DNA from: Fibrobacteres bacterium CG2_30_45_31
Lineage (GTDB): Bacteria; Fibrobacterota; Fibrobacteria; Fibrobacterales; Fibrobacteraceae
Direction: 5' to 3'
Assembly (NCBI GenBank): GCA_001873075.1
Contig: MNYL01000248.1
Location: forward strand, 1-7,378
Length of the DNA stretch: 7,378 nt
Shown piece after piece: positions 1-5,939 of this stretch. A program made the position numbers and the translations under genes. Under the pieces are notes generated by a model. That model was not told the origin of the DNA, did not search any database, and saw nothing but the letters and a program-made list of their open reading frames with translations. Each line of letters starts with the position of its first letter. The stretch's first letter is position 1.

Positions 1-481
1 AAGAGAGTTTTCCGTTCGCTACATAGAATTGAAAAAGACAGTGACAGGGGGGCAACGCCATTTTGTCGACATCCGCCACATTCCACGCACATACGAGATG
101 CCGCCGCGAATCGGGGTTGTGTTTGATGCTTTCCAGCACCTGCGAAATCTGATCGATGTGACCGCCGTCCGCTGTGGGCCAGCTGCGCCATTGATGTCCG
201 TAGACCGGGCCTAGGTTACCGTTCGTATCGGCCCATTCATCCCAGATGGAAACTTTATTGTCGTGCAGATATTGAACGTTGGTGTCTCCGCGAAGGAACC
301 AGAGAAGTTCGACAATGATGGAGCGGAGATGAAGTTTTTTGGTGGTGAGACATGGAAAGCCGCGGGAAAGGTCGTAGCGGTTCTGACGACCGAAGACAGA
401 AATCGTTCCTGTACCCGTGCGGTCATTCCGTTTTGTGCCATTCTCAATGATGTCGGAAAGAAGATCGAGGTAAACTTGCAT
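1..481 (-). CDS. thyA: Thymidylate synthase ThyA, N-terminal 160 residues (3' end outside window)
   Basis: Methylates dUMP to dTMP using 5,10-methylene-tetrahydrofolate; a cytosolic homodimer that supplies thymine for DNA. Reading leftwards from the ATG at 481-479 gives 160 uninterrupted residues that align with E. coli ThyA almost without gaps. Visible landmarks are NDRTGTGT (19-26), the TTKK loop (46-49), ELLWFLRGDTN (58-68), IWDEWAD (79-85), LGPVYGHQWR (90-99), the phosphate-binding pair R126-R127 in DSRR, and the catalytic cysteine C146 in LPPCH, at the same residue number as in E. coli. The frame is still open at base 1, so about 100 residues are missing only because the window ends. The start is set by homology; no convincing Shine-Dalgarno precedes it. 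The gene is divergent from dut, whose product makes its substrate. It is visibly more GC-rich than the minus-strand operon at the other end. Identity is near certain. Confidence 0.97.
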   Translation of the reverse strand, partial: MQVYLDLLSDIIENGTKRNDRTGTGTISVFGRQNRYDLSRGFPCLTTKKLHLRSIIVELLWFLRGDTNVQYLHDNKVSIWDEWADTNGNLGPVYGHQWRSWPTADGGHIDQISQVLESIKHNPDSRRHLVCAWNVADVDKMALPPCHCLFQFYVANGKLS

Positions 482-555
482 GGGTAGAAAATAGTAATTT
501 TGCTTTGTTGTTTTTGGCGTGTGATACGCAATCCCGCTTTCTCCGAGGAGTCCTT
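482..555. promoter_or_regulatory. Divergent thyA/dut intergenic promoter region
   Basis: These 74 bases separate two divergent starts, so they must hold a promoter for each gene unless one lies inside the opposite coding region. On the minus strand TACTAT (496-491) matches four of six bases of a -10 box, but it lies only nine bases from the thyA ATG and has no good -35 partner. On the plus strand TTGCTT (500-505) followed 16 bases later by TGATAC (522-527) is a weak sigma70-like pair for dut. The region is T-rich around 497-515. Its role is inferred from gene orientation; the individual boxes are guesses. Confidence 0.35.
545..550 (+). promoter_or_regulatory. Ribosome binding site of dut (GAGGAG)
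   Basis: GAGGAG lies five bases before the ATG at 556 and is a good Shine-Dalgarno match. It decides the start of dut: the frame is open upstream to a TTG at 505, but residues coded there have no counterpart in the family, whereas the protein from 556 begins with the expected LFxLQxxLND helix. Confidence 0.75.
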
Positions 556-1014
556 ATGGCCGATAAACTTGAAGCTTTGTTCCATTTGCAAACGCAATTA
601 AATGACTATGTGTTTGAGAAAAAAGATATTCGTGACCGCGAAGGCAAGGTGCTTTCTACGAAGACCCTTTTTGAACAAGGGAAAAACGAAGCCCCCAAAG
701 GACCCAACACCGAAACAAACCTGTGGCTTGCCAATTACCTTAAAGCTCTCAACGATGAATCCCGCGAACTCGGCGATGAACTTCTCTGGAAATGGTGGAG
801 CAAAGACACCCTGGACATGCAGAATATCCGCGTGGAAATCGTGGATCAGCTCCATTTCTGGTTGTCCCTTGCCATCACTGCCGGTATGGATGCCGATTCG
901 GTTTTCGATATCTATCTTCAGAAAAATCAGGTGAATTTGAATCGCCAGAATAACGAATATTCGAAAACCAATAAAAACGAAATCGAGAACAAGAATATTC
1001 ACAGTCGGCTTTAA
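556..1014 (+). CDS. dut: Dimeric (all-alpha) dUTP diphosphatase
   Basis: Hydrolyses dUTP to dUMP and pyrophosphate, keeping uracil out of DNA and making the ThyA substrate. The 152-residue protein shows the pattern of the all-alpha NTP pyrophosphatase superfamily, dimeric dUTPase branch (Campylobacter, T4, trypanosomatids), unrelated to the trimeric beta-barrel enzyme. An N-terminal helix LFHLQTQLND (8-17) is followed by the first metal motif E68-x-x-E71 in NDESRELGDELLWKWW, the second metal motif E94-x-x-D97 in RVEIVDQLHFWLSL, and the substrate-side motif YLQKNQVNLNRQNNEY (120-135), with K123, N127 and R130 at the expected places. It resembles remembered Campylobacter dUTPase motifs but lacks that enzyme's long insertion between the second metal motif and the KN..N..RQ motif, so it is a compact form. 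The tail (136-152) is Asn/Lys-rich. It is the first gene of a two-gene unit with DUF4416 and divergent from thyA. Specificity for dUTP rather than another dNTP is inferred from motifs and context. Confidence 0.88.
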   Translation: MADKLEALFHLQTQLNDYVFEKKDIRDREGKVLSTKTLFEQGKNEAPKGPNTETNLWLANYLKALNDESRELGDELLWKWWSKDTLDMQNIRVEIVDQLHFWLSLAITAGMDADSVFDIYLQKNQVNLNRQNNEYSKTNKNEIENKNIHSRL

Positions 1015-1016
1015 AA

Positions 1017-1625
1017 ATGGGAATTCTACGTAAGCCTGCTCTTGTCCGTTTAGTGATAGGGATTCTTGCCTCTGATGCGGCAGCCATTGAAGCTCTGCGC
1101 CCGCGATTACAAGAAAAATTCGGCAAAGAAGAACTGGATCTTCCTCCGTTTCCTTTTTCCTTCACCAACTATTACGAATCCGAAATTGGGAGTGCGCCCG
1201 TCCGCGCGTTTACCTGCTATGAAAAACTCATTGACCGAGAGGCAATCGTCGATATCAAACTCTGGACGAATGAGTTGGAACTACAATTGGCGAATGAAAA
1301 AGGGACGCCAGGACTTCGCCCCGTCAATTTAGATCCAGGCTATATGACCCTCGGGCAATTCTTTTTAGCGACCACTAAAGACCAGCGGCAGCGCGTCTAT
1401 ATTCGAAATGGTATTTTTGTGGAGCCGACACTTTTTTTTCAGGAAGGGCATTTCCACGCTTTTGACTGGACCTATCACGACTACCAAAGTCCCGAATACA
1501 TCAAGTACTTAGAAGAAGTACGTAGGCGACTCGCCCACCAGCATACCACAGGCAAGCCCTACAATCAGCGTAGCACAACGCCTAAAACGCCCCCCAGAAA
1601 CGAACCAGAAAAAAATAAAAAGTGA
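1017..1625 (+). CDS. DUF4416 family protein of unknown function
   Basis: A soluble 202-residue protein with no signal peptide or membrane segment. I recognise it as DUF4416 from its conserved blocks: RLVIGILASD (11-20) as a first beta-strand, FPFSFTNYYESEIG (45-58), FTCYEKLIDRE (65-75), IKLWTNELE (80-88), NLDPGYMTLGQFFLATTKD (104-122), RVYIRNGIFVEPTL (126-139) and WTYHDYQSPEYI (151-162). The biochemical role of the family is, to my knowledge, not established. Residues 176-202 form a basic, proline- and asparagine-rich tail that looks disordered and is probably lineage-specific. Its ATG lies two bases after the dut stop without a clear ribosome binding site, so translation is probably coupled to dut. 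That suggests, but does not prove, a link to nucleotide metabolism. A run of eight T falls in codons 139-141. Family assignment is confident; function is unknown. Confidence 0.85.
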   Translation: MGILRKPALVRLVIGILASDAAAIEALRPRLQEKFGKEELDLPPFPFSFTNYYESEIGSAPVRAFTCYEKLIDREAIVDIKLWTNELELQLANEKGTPGLRPVNLDPGYMTLGQFFLATTKDQRQRVYIRNGIFVEPTLFFQEGHFHAFDWTYHDYQSPEYIKYLEEVRRRLAHQHTTGKPYNQRSTTPKTPPRNEPEKNKK

Positions 1626-1672
1626 AAGGCCTCAAGCTCTAGCGAAGCATAATTCATCTTATTTTTAGTTTC

Positions 1673-2542
1673 TTACTTTTTCTCTTCCTTACGAAGATGC
1701 TTCACTTTTCTGAAATCGGGGGTCAGCTTTGCACAGAGAGAATCCGAAGGAGAGGAAATAAATATTTTCAAGTTCTTTTCAAACAGGCCTTCCAATTTCA
1801 TTTGCACACGCCACTTGCTTCCCGCCGGGCATTCTTCCCACTTTTCTTTATTTACCGCGCGCCAAAAACCGATCCCTTGACTTTTAAATTCAAAATAATC
1901 AGAAGAAGACGGAACATAACCAATCATTTGAGAGGAACCTAACGCATTATTCTGAGTAAAATATTTTTTCTGAAGTTCAATATAATGGCTCGCCTCTCGG
2001 GAGATTTCTTCTACCTTTTTTGGGGTATCTCCAGTATCATTAGCACAACTCCGAAATACAAAAGAAGCAAAGAAAACCGCAATCAATAAACATCCAATAA
2101 AAATCAATGTCGATTTCACATTGGTTTTATCTTTTGCAAGGACTTCGGATTCCGTCACGTCAGGATCCGGCACCAATTTCAACCATTTAAATGCAATTAA
2201 AATTTGAGAACCGGTTTGAGGATATAACCACATAAAGATGCCGATGCCCATCACCAGAAGACCCACAATAAGAAGCAATGGAACCAACACATGCGCCACA
2301 GGCAAAAGAGTCTCGTTCAAGAGGTTTAAAAAATGCAACAGTTGTCGGTCTTCCGCAAAATTACGAGCGGCAAAACGGCCTGTAAAATTGGAATAACGCG
2401 CAAGCCCTAAATTGACCGCATTCTGTCCAAGGTCTTGCATAAATCCCATTATTTTGGCAAAAGTCACAAACAGAATTCCCACGAAAAGAATCGCGCCCGC
2501 AAAAGCCCTAACGGTTCTGACTTCTTTAAATCCTCGTTCCAT
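1673..2542 (-). CDS. Three-helix inner-membrane protein with pilin-like extracytoplasmic C-terminal domain
   Basis: Not a gene I can name. The 289-residue protein starts at an ATG whose A is the last base of the preceding stop (TAATG), a one-base overlap that implies translational coupling with the Aas fusion gene. The same frame is open further upstream inside that gene, but an earlier start would only add out-of-frame translation of its 3' end. Hydrophobic helices lie at about 12-34, 79-107 and 144-163. The basic N-terminus (R3, K6, R9, R12) and Lys-rich stretch 119-143 suggest N-in topology, placing residues 165-289 outside the cytoplasm. That domain begins with SHYIELQKKYFTQNNALGS (185-203), continues with IGYVPSSSDYFEF and a W-x-A-x-N-K block (227-232), and has ECPAGSKW (237-244) with cysteines C238 and C270. 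The layout of a hydrophobic helix followed by an alpha/beta domain with a late cysteine pair resembles the C-terminal part of type IV pilins or pseudopilins, but no prepilin peptidase site (GFxxxE) precedes helix 3. The pilin likeness is inference; a role in lipid repair rests only on the operon. Confidence 0.75.
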   Translation of the reverse strand: MERGFKEVRTVRAFAGAILFVGILFVTFAKIMGFMQDLGQNAVNLGLARYSNFTGRFAARNFAEDRQLLHFLNLLNETLLPVAHVLVPLLLIVGLLVMGIGIFMWLYPQTGSQILIAFKWLKLVPDPDVTESEVLAKDKTNVKSTLIFIGCLLIAVFFASFVFRSCANDTGDTPKKVEEISREASHYIELQKKYFTQNNALGSSQMIGYVPSSSDYFEFKSQGIGFWRAVNKEKWEECPAGSKWRVQMKLEGLFEKNLKIFISSPSDSLCAKLTPDFRKVKHLRKEEKK

Positions 2543-5500
2543 TAGTCCAGCCCCGCCAATGTTTTCGCTAATTTCTTTGCCCCCGTAAAGTCCCATTTAC
2601 CGCTACCCAGTTTTGGTACTGCATCCACTAAGAATACACGCCCAGGGAGCATCATCTGCGGAATTCCAGACTTGCGAAGTTCACGATGAATCGTATCCGC
2701 ATCTTTTTCGCCGTGATACAAAAGAACAATTTTTTCACCCTTCGCTTCATCCGGAACGGATGTTGCCAAGTATTCACAACCGACAAGAATTCCCGTATCA
2801 TTGATCCGCGATTCTACGGCACCAAGAGAAATCATTTCGCCACCCAACTTCGCAAAGCGACTGTAGCGATCCACAAGCGTTAAGAATCCATCGGGGTCCA
2901 AACGACCCTTATCACCCGTGCGATACCAGCGAATTCCATTCTGTTCAATAATAGCGGCCGCCGTCCTTTCTGGATCTTTCAAGTAACCTTTCATGATTTG
3001 GCAACCACCAATGAGTACCATCCCCTCTTGACCTTGAGGCAAATCTTCATTGGTATCCGGGTCTACAATACGCACAAAAGTGCCAGGAATAGGAACCCCC
3101 ACAGAATCTAAATTCGAGCACGGTTCCATAGTGATAAAATCATCCAGCAAAAAATCTTCCGAGTTAAACGTTGCCACAGGAGCCGTTTCCGTGCAACCAT
3201 AGCCTTCGTAAACTTCTTTCTTAAACTTGCGTGCAAATAAATCACGAATTTCAGGCCGCAATTTTTCCGCACCCGAAAGTACTAAACGCATATGTTTAAA
3301 ACACATCGGATGGACCCAGCGGTTCACAGCCAATGCACGAAGAAACGTTGGCGTTCCAATCAAAATCGTCGCTTTAAATTCAGCACACACGCGCGCCATC
3401 GTTTTCACGTCTGTGGGATCTGCACATGTCACCATAGGAATACCATCCAAAAGGCTCATCAAAATCGTCGCTGTGAGTCCAAAGGAATGAAACAAAGGCA
3501 ATTCAGCAAGCATCACATCATTGGGGCGAATGGTAAAAATACTATCCGCTTGTTGCACGTTTCCCACCATATTCTTGTGGGTAAGCATAACACCCTTGGG
3601 TGTCCCTTCCGAACCGGAACTAAAGAGAACCACTGCAGTATCCGAAAGTTTCGCATGCTTAAAGTAAAAAAGCTCTATCAGACGCGCAGGGAGAAATACC
3701 GCCGCCATCTGCGCTCTGAACCAGCTCCAGGGAGAAACCATTTTATCAATATCTTCAATGCAAATCAATTTACATACAGAACCAATCTGAAAAAAGTTGG
3801 TCCCTCTTTTTTGAATTTTATCAAGAAAAGCCCAGCTCGTCACAACGGTTTTTACATCGGCATTTTCAATACACTTAAGGACAGTATCCACACCCGCTGT
3901 ATAATTCAGATTCACACTGGTTTTTCCAAGAGTCCAAATCGAAAGGAGCGAGCTCACGCCCTCCCAGCCTGGCGGGAACAAAAAACCAATATTTTGTTCT
4001 TTGTGCGTAATCTTCTTAAATTTTGAGCCATAAGCAAGAACTAAACGAATCAACTTAAAGCCCGTAACATGATCTCCTGTCGGACTATAAATTGCGACTT
4101 TTGAACCCACCATTTTTTTGCAGGCACGTATCCAAAGCGGGGCAAGCGTCGGGTAATAAGAAATCGAAAGTTGCCAAGCTTTCATGGAAAGTTCACGGAG
4201 TGCATTGCGAAGATCATATTCCGAAGTGGTGGAGGGCTTTTTCTTACCAAAAGCAACGGAAACCACCCGTGTTTCCGCAGGGCCAAACATGACACATTCA
4301 CTCAGATAACTATAGGAACCACCCCACAAGCCTTGAATATAAAACGGAACAATAGAGATATCGAGACCCTTAATCGCTGTTGAATAATCAATAGAAAAGC
4401 GGCTGATGTTCGGAGATTTAGCAACTTCGCCTTCCGGGAAAATGACAACGGCCTCCCCCGCCTGAAGCGCTTTGCGAATGGCCCACATAGCAGGAGCAGG
4501 ATCACGACGTTGAATACGAATAACCCCTAAAGATCTTAAAATCCAGCGGAAATACCATCTTTCATAATGGTCATTATTACTCGCCATACGCAGAGGGCGA
4601 GGACTCACCATTTGAAGCACCGCCCAATCAATAAAGCTGGAGTGATTTCCCAATAAAAGCACAGGGCCTTCACTCGGAATATTATCAATACCAGTGTTTT
4701 TTAACTTGTAACGAAAAGCAAAGAAAGTACGAAGGCAAGCACGAATCAGTGCCTGAGGCGTTTTACTCAAGGCCCAACCAGAACTGATCAACAATAGCAC
4801 CGCGAGAATAATAAAGAAATCAGATTTTTCAATAGAAGTGTAATGCAATAAAAAAGCCTGTAATCCCAAGAATACACCGAGAAAAAGCATTTGCATCATA
4901 TTGGATACTGCAAGAATACGCCCCGAAGAATCAGGACGCGTATTTTGTTGCAAAAGGGAATTCAGTATCACTGAAAAAACGCCAAAGAAAAAGCCAATCA
5001 ATCCAAACAGAATAGAGTGTAAAAATTCATTGGAAAACAAAGCGATCAAAAGCATACTCACAGAACCGCCGAGTACGGAAATTGCAATGAGACCTGTTTC
5101 TACAAAATTCCGAGAAGCGCGCGCCGCAATAAAAGAACCCAAAACCATTCCCACCGCGGAGAAAAAGAGCCCGTACCGCAGTAGTGTCAAAATATTCTCG
5201 CCAGAAAAATCCTGAGAAAGCAAAATAAAGACCTGCGCAATTCCCCAGAACAAAGAAAGACCAATAATACTCACGCGAAGTAATGGGTTACTCCATGTCG
5301 CAGAAACCATGCGACGAATGGAACGGACCTTCATCGACGGACTCGACTGACCCACTTTTGGAAGCAAGAATGTGGCGATGGTTCCAATAATCCCCATCCC
5401 CACAAAAAGCCAAGGGAAATACTTCAACTGAAAATAGGATTCCGAATCTAACGAAATTCCCATCATCAATAAAGAAACACAGACAATGGCAAATACAGCA

Positions 5501-5928
5501 ATGCCTTGCAAATAAGCATTCGCATAGGTTAAATACTGATTGCCATACATTTCTTTAAGAACACCATATTTAGCAGGACTATTGATTGCAAAAGCCGAAG
5601 CCAAAATAAGAACTTGCCAAAAAGCGATACTCTGATATCCCAAGCTGTAGCATGTCGCAATAGAAATCATCGTAATGGCAATGGCCAAAGAACTCCAAGC
5701 GATCACCTTTTCTTTAGGGTAAATATTCGAAAAATTCGCTGCGGGAGAGAGCATAAATAAATATGGAAGTAAGAATAATCCTTGCAATAGCGCACTATTT
5801 AAAAGAAAATCAACGCCACTATAAGACATGAATAGCCATTTTTCAAAAAAGAGAAACAACCCCATCTGCAAGAAGGAAGAAGCAAAAACAAAGATATAGT
5901 AAGGAATAGTCCCTTTAATTTTCCACAT
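2542..5928 (-). CDS. aas: LplT-PlsC-Aas fusion: lysophospholipid transporter / acyltransferase / acyl-ACP synthetase
   Basis: An 1128-residue inner-membrane protein joining what E. coli makes as LplT and Aas. Residues 1-390 form a major-facilitator-type domain with about 12 hydrophobic helices (near 9-29, 40-60, 77-95, 100-117, 138-158, 170-190, 217-237, 251-271, 276-299, 302-324, 340-362, 368-388), as expected of a lysophospholipid flippase. Residues ~400-600 are a PlsC-type acyltransferase: NHSSFID with catalytic H429 and D434, the IRIQRR acceptor block (470-475), FPEGE (497-501) and IVPFYIQG (526-533). Residues ~605-1128 are an AMP-forming synthetase matching E. coli Aas: NYTAGV (675-680), P-loop SSGSEGTPKG (770-779), LPLFHSFGLT (810-819), GYGCTE (909-914), TGD (1004-1006), DR (1020-1021), RFAKLGGEMISL (1024-1035) and catalytic K1111 in LGSGK. 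Expected reaction: fatty acid + ATP + ACP gives acyl-ACP, whose acyl group is passed to imported 2-acyl-lysophospholipid. It starts eight bases after the upstream paralogue with a good ribosome binding site. Exact lipid specificity is inferred. Confidence 0.93.
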   Translation of the reverse strand: MWKIKGTIPYYIFVFASSFLQMGLFLFFEKWLFMSYSGVDFLLNSALLQGLFLLPYLFMLSPAANFSNIYPKEKVIAWSSLAIAITMISIATCYSLGYQSIAFWQVLILASAFAINSPAKYGVLKEMYGNQYLTYANAYLQGIAVFAIVCVSLLMMGISLDSESYFQLKYFPWLFVGMGIIGTIATFLLPKVGQSSPSMKVRSIRRMVSATWSNPLLRVSIIGLSLFWGIAQVFILLSQDFSGENILTLLRYGLFFSAVGMVLGSFIAARASRNFVETGLIAISVLGGSVSMLLIALFSNEFLHSILFGLIGFFFGVFSVILNSLLQQNTRPDSSGRILAVSNMMQMLFLGVFLGLQAFLLHYTSIEKSDFFIILAVLLLISSGWALSKTPQALIRACLRTFFAFRYKLKNTGIDNIPSEGPVLLLGNHSSFIDWAVLQMVSPRPLRMASNNDHYERWYFRWILRSLGVIRIQRRDPAPAMWAIRKALQAGEAVVIFPEGEVAKSPNISRFSIDYSTAIKGLDISIVPFYIQGLWGGSYSYLSECVMFGPAETRVVSVAFGKKKPSTTSEYDLRNALRELSMKAWQLSISYYPTLAPLWIRACKKMVGSKVAIYSPTGDHVTGFKLIRLVLAYGSKFKKITHKEQNIGFLFPPGWEGVSSLLSIWTLGKTSVNLNYTAGVDTVLKCIENADVKTVVTSWAFLDKIQKRGTNFFQIGSVCKLICIEDIDKMVSPWSWFRAQMAAVFLPARLIELFYFKHAKLSDTAVVLFSSGSEGTPKGVMLTHKNMVGNVQQADSIFTIRPNDVMLAELPLFHSFGLTATILMSLLDGIPMVTCADPTDVKTMARVCAEFKATILIGTPTFLRALAVNRWVHPMCFKHMRLVLSGAEKLRPEIRDLFARKFKKEVYEGYGCTETAPVATFNSEDFLLDDFITMEPCSNLDSVGVPIPGTFVRIVDPDTNEDLPQGQEGMVLIGGCQIMKGYLKDPERTAAAIIEQNGIRWYRTGDKGRLDPDGFLTLVDRYSRFAKLGGEMISLGAVESRINDTGILVGCEYLATSVPDEAKGEKIVLLYHGEKDADTIHRELRKSGIPQMMLPGRVFLVDAVPKLGSGKWDFTGAKKLAKTLAGLD
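2545..3981 (-). repeat. Diverged tandem duplication, copy 2 (copy 1 at 5940-7376)
   Basis: The coding segment for residues 650-1128 of the fusion protein corresponds codon for codon to 5940-7376. Both segments are 1437 bases, every motif is offset by exactly 649 residues, and both proteins end at the same aligned position. By hand count about 294 of 479 residues (61%) are identical. Nucleotide similarity is patchy: 2831-2876 and 6226-6271 match at 43 of 46 bases, the three differences all being G/A changes. The copies are old paralogues, not a recent duplication. The duplicated unit probably extends further, but copy 1 leaves the window. Confidence 0.85.
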
Positions 5929-5933
5929 AAAAA

Positions 5934-5939
5934 TCCTTA
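5934..5939 (-). promoter_or_regulatory. Ribosome binding site of the LplT-PlsC-Aas gene (TAAGGA)
   Basis: TAAGGA on the minus strand sits five bases before the ATG at 5928-5926. Its first three bases are the stop codon of the upstream paralogue, so ribosomes ending the first gene finish on the binding site of the second. This supports the chosen start and points to coupled expression of the two Aas-type genes. Confidence 0.7.

Noticed and set aside
1..60. Possible early frameshift in thyA near the catalytic cysteine.
   Set aside because: A run of six G at 47-52 (six C on the coding strand, just before the cysteine codon) is easy to miscount. With six bases the frame stays open through LPPCH and on to base 1, so the gene is intact and merely cut by the window edge.
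211..597. Minus-strand open frame of 128 codons spanning the thyA start, and plus-strand frames at 29-214 and 263-487.
   Set aside because: All lie over or against thyA in other frames, have no recognisable family, and thyA is certain.
598..1168. Minus-strand open frames opposite dut and DUF4416 (598-1002 and 875-1168).
   Set aside because: These are antisense shadows; the plus-strand proteins match known families over their full length.
1626..1672. Terminator between the convergent DUF4416 and membrane-protein genes.
   Set aside because: The 47-base gap has only a weak, mismatched inverted repeat (GCCTC with GAAGC, about 1628-1650) and loosely T-rich flanks. Terminators may be here, but I cannot support one from the sequence.
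2543..2596. A start for the membrane protein 18 codons upstream.
   Set aside because: The extra residues would be an out-of-frame reading of the end of the Aas gene. The TAATG overlap and the basic N-terminus followed directly by helix 1 favour the start at 2542.
3292..4026. Plus-strand open frame of 244 codons opposite the Aas domain.
   Set aside because: It is antisense to conserved synthetase motifs, rich in His, Lys, Arg and Asn with no domain I recognise, and has a weaker counterpart opposite the paralogue, as expected for a shadow of conserved codons.
2542..5928. The large gene as a polyketide or non-ribosomal peptide module because of its adenylation domain.
   Set aside because: There is no carrier-protein, condensation or ketosynthase domain, and the adenylation motifs match Aas (RFAKLGGEMISL, GSGK, LPLFHSFGLT), with PlsC and MFS domains ahead of it.
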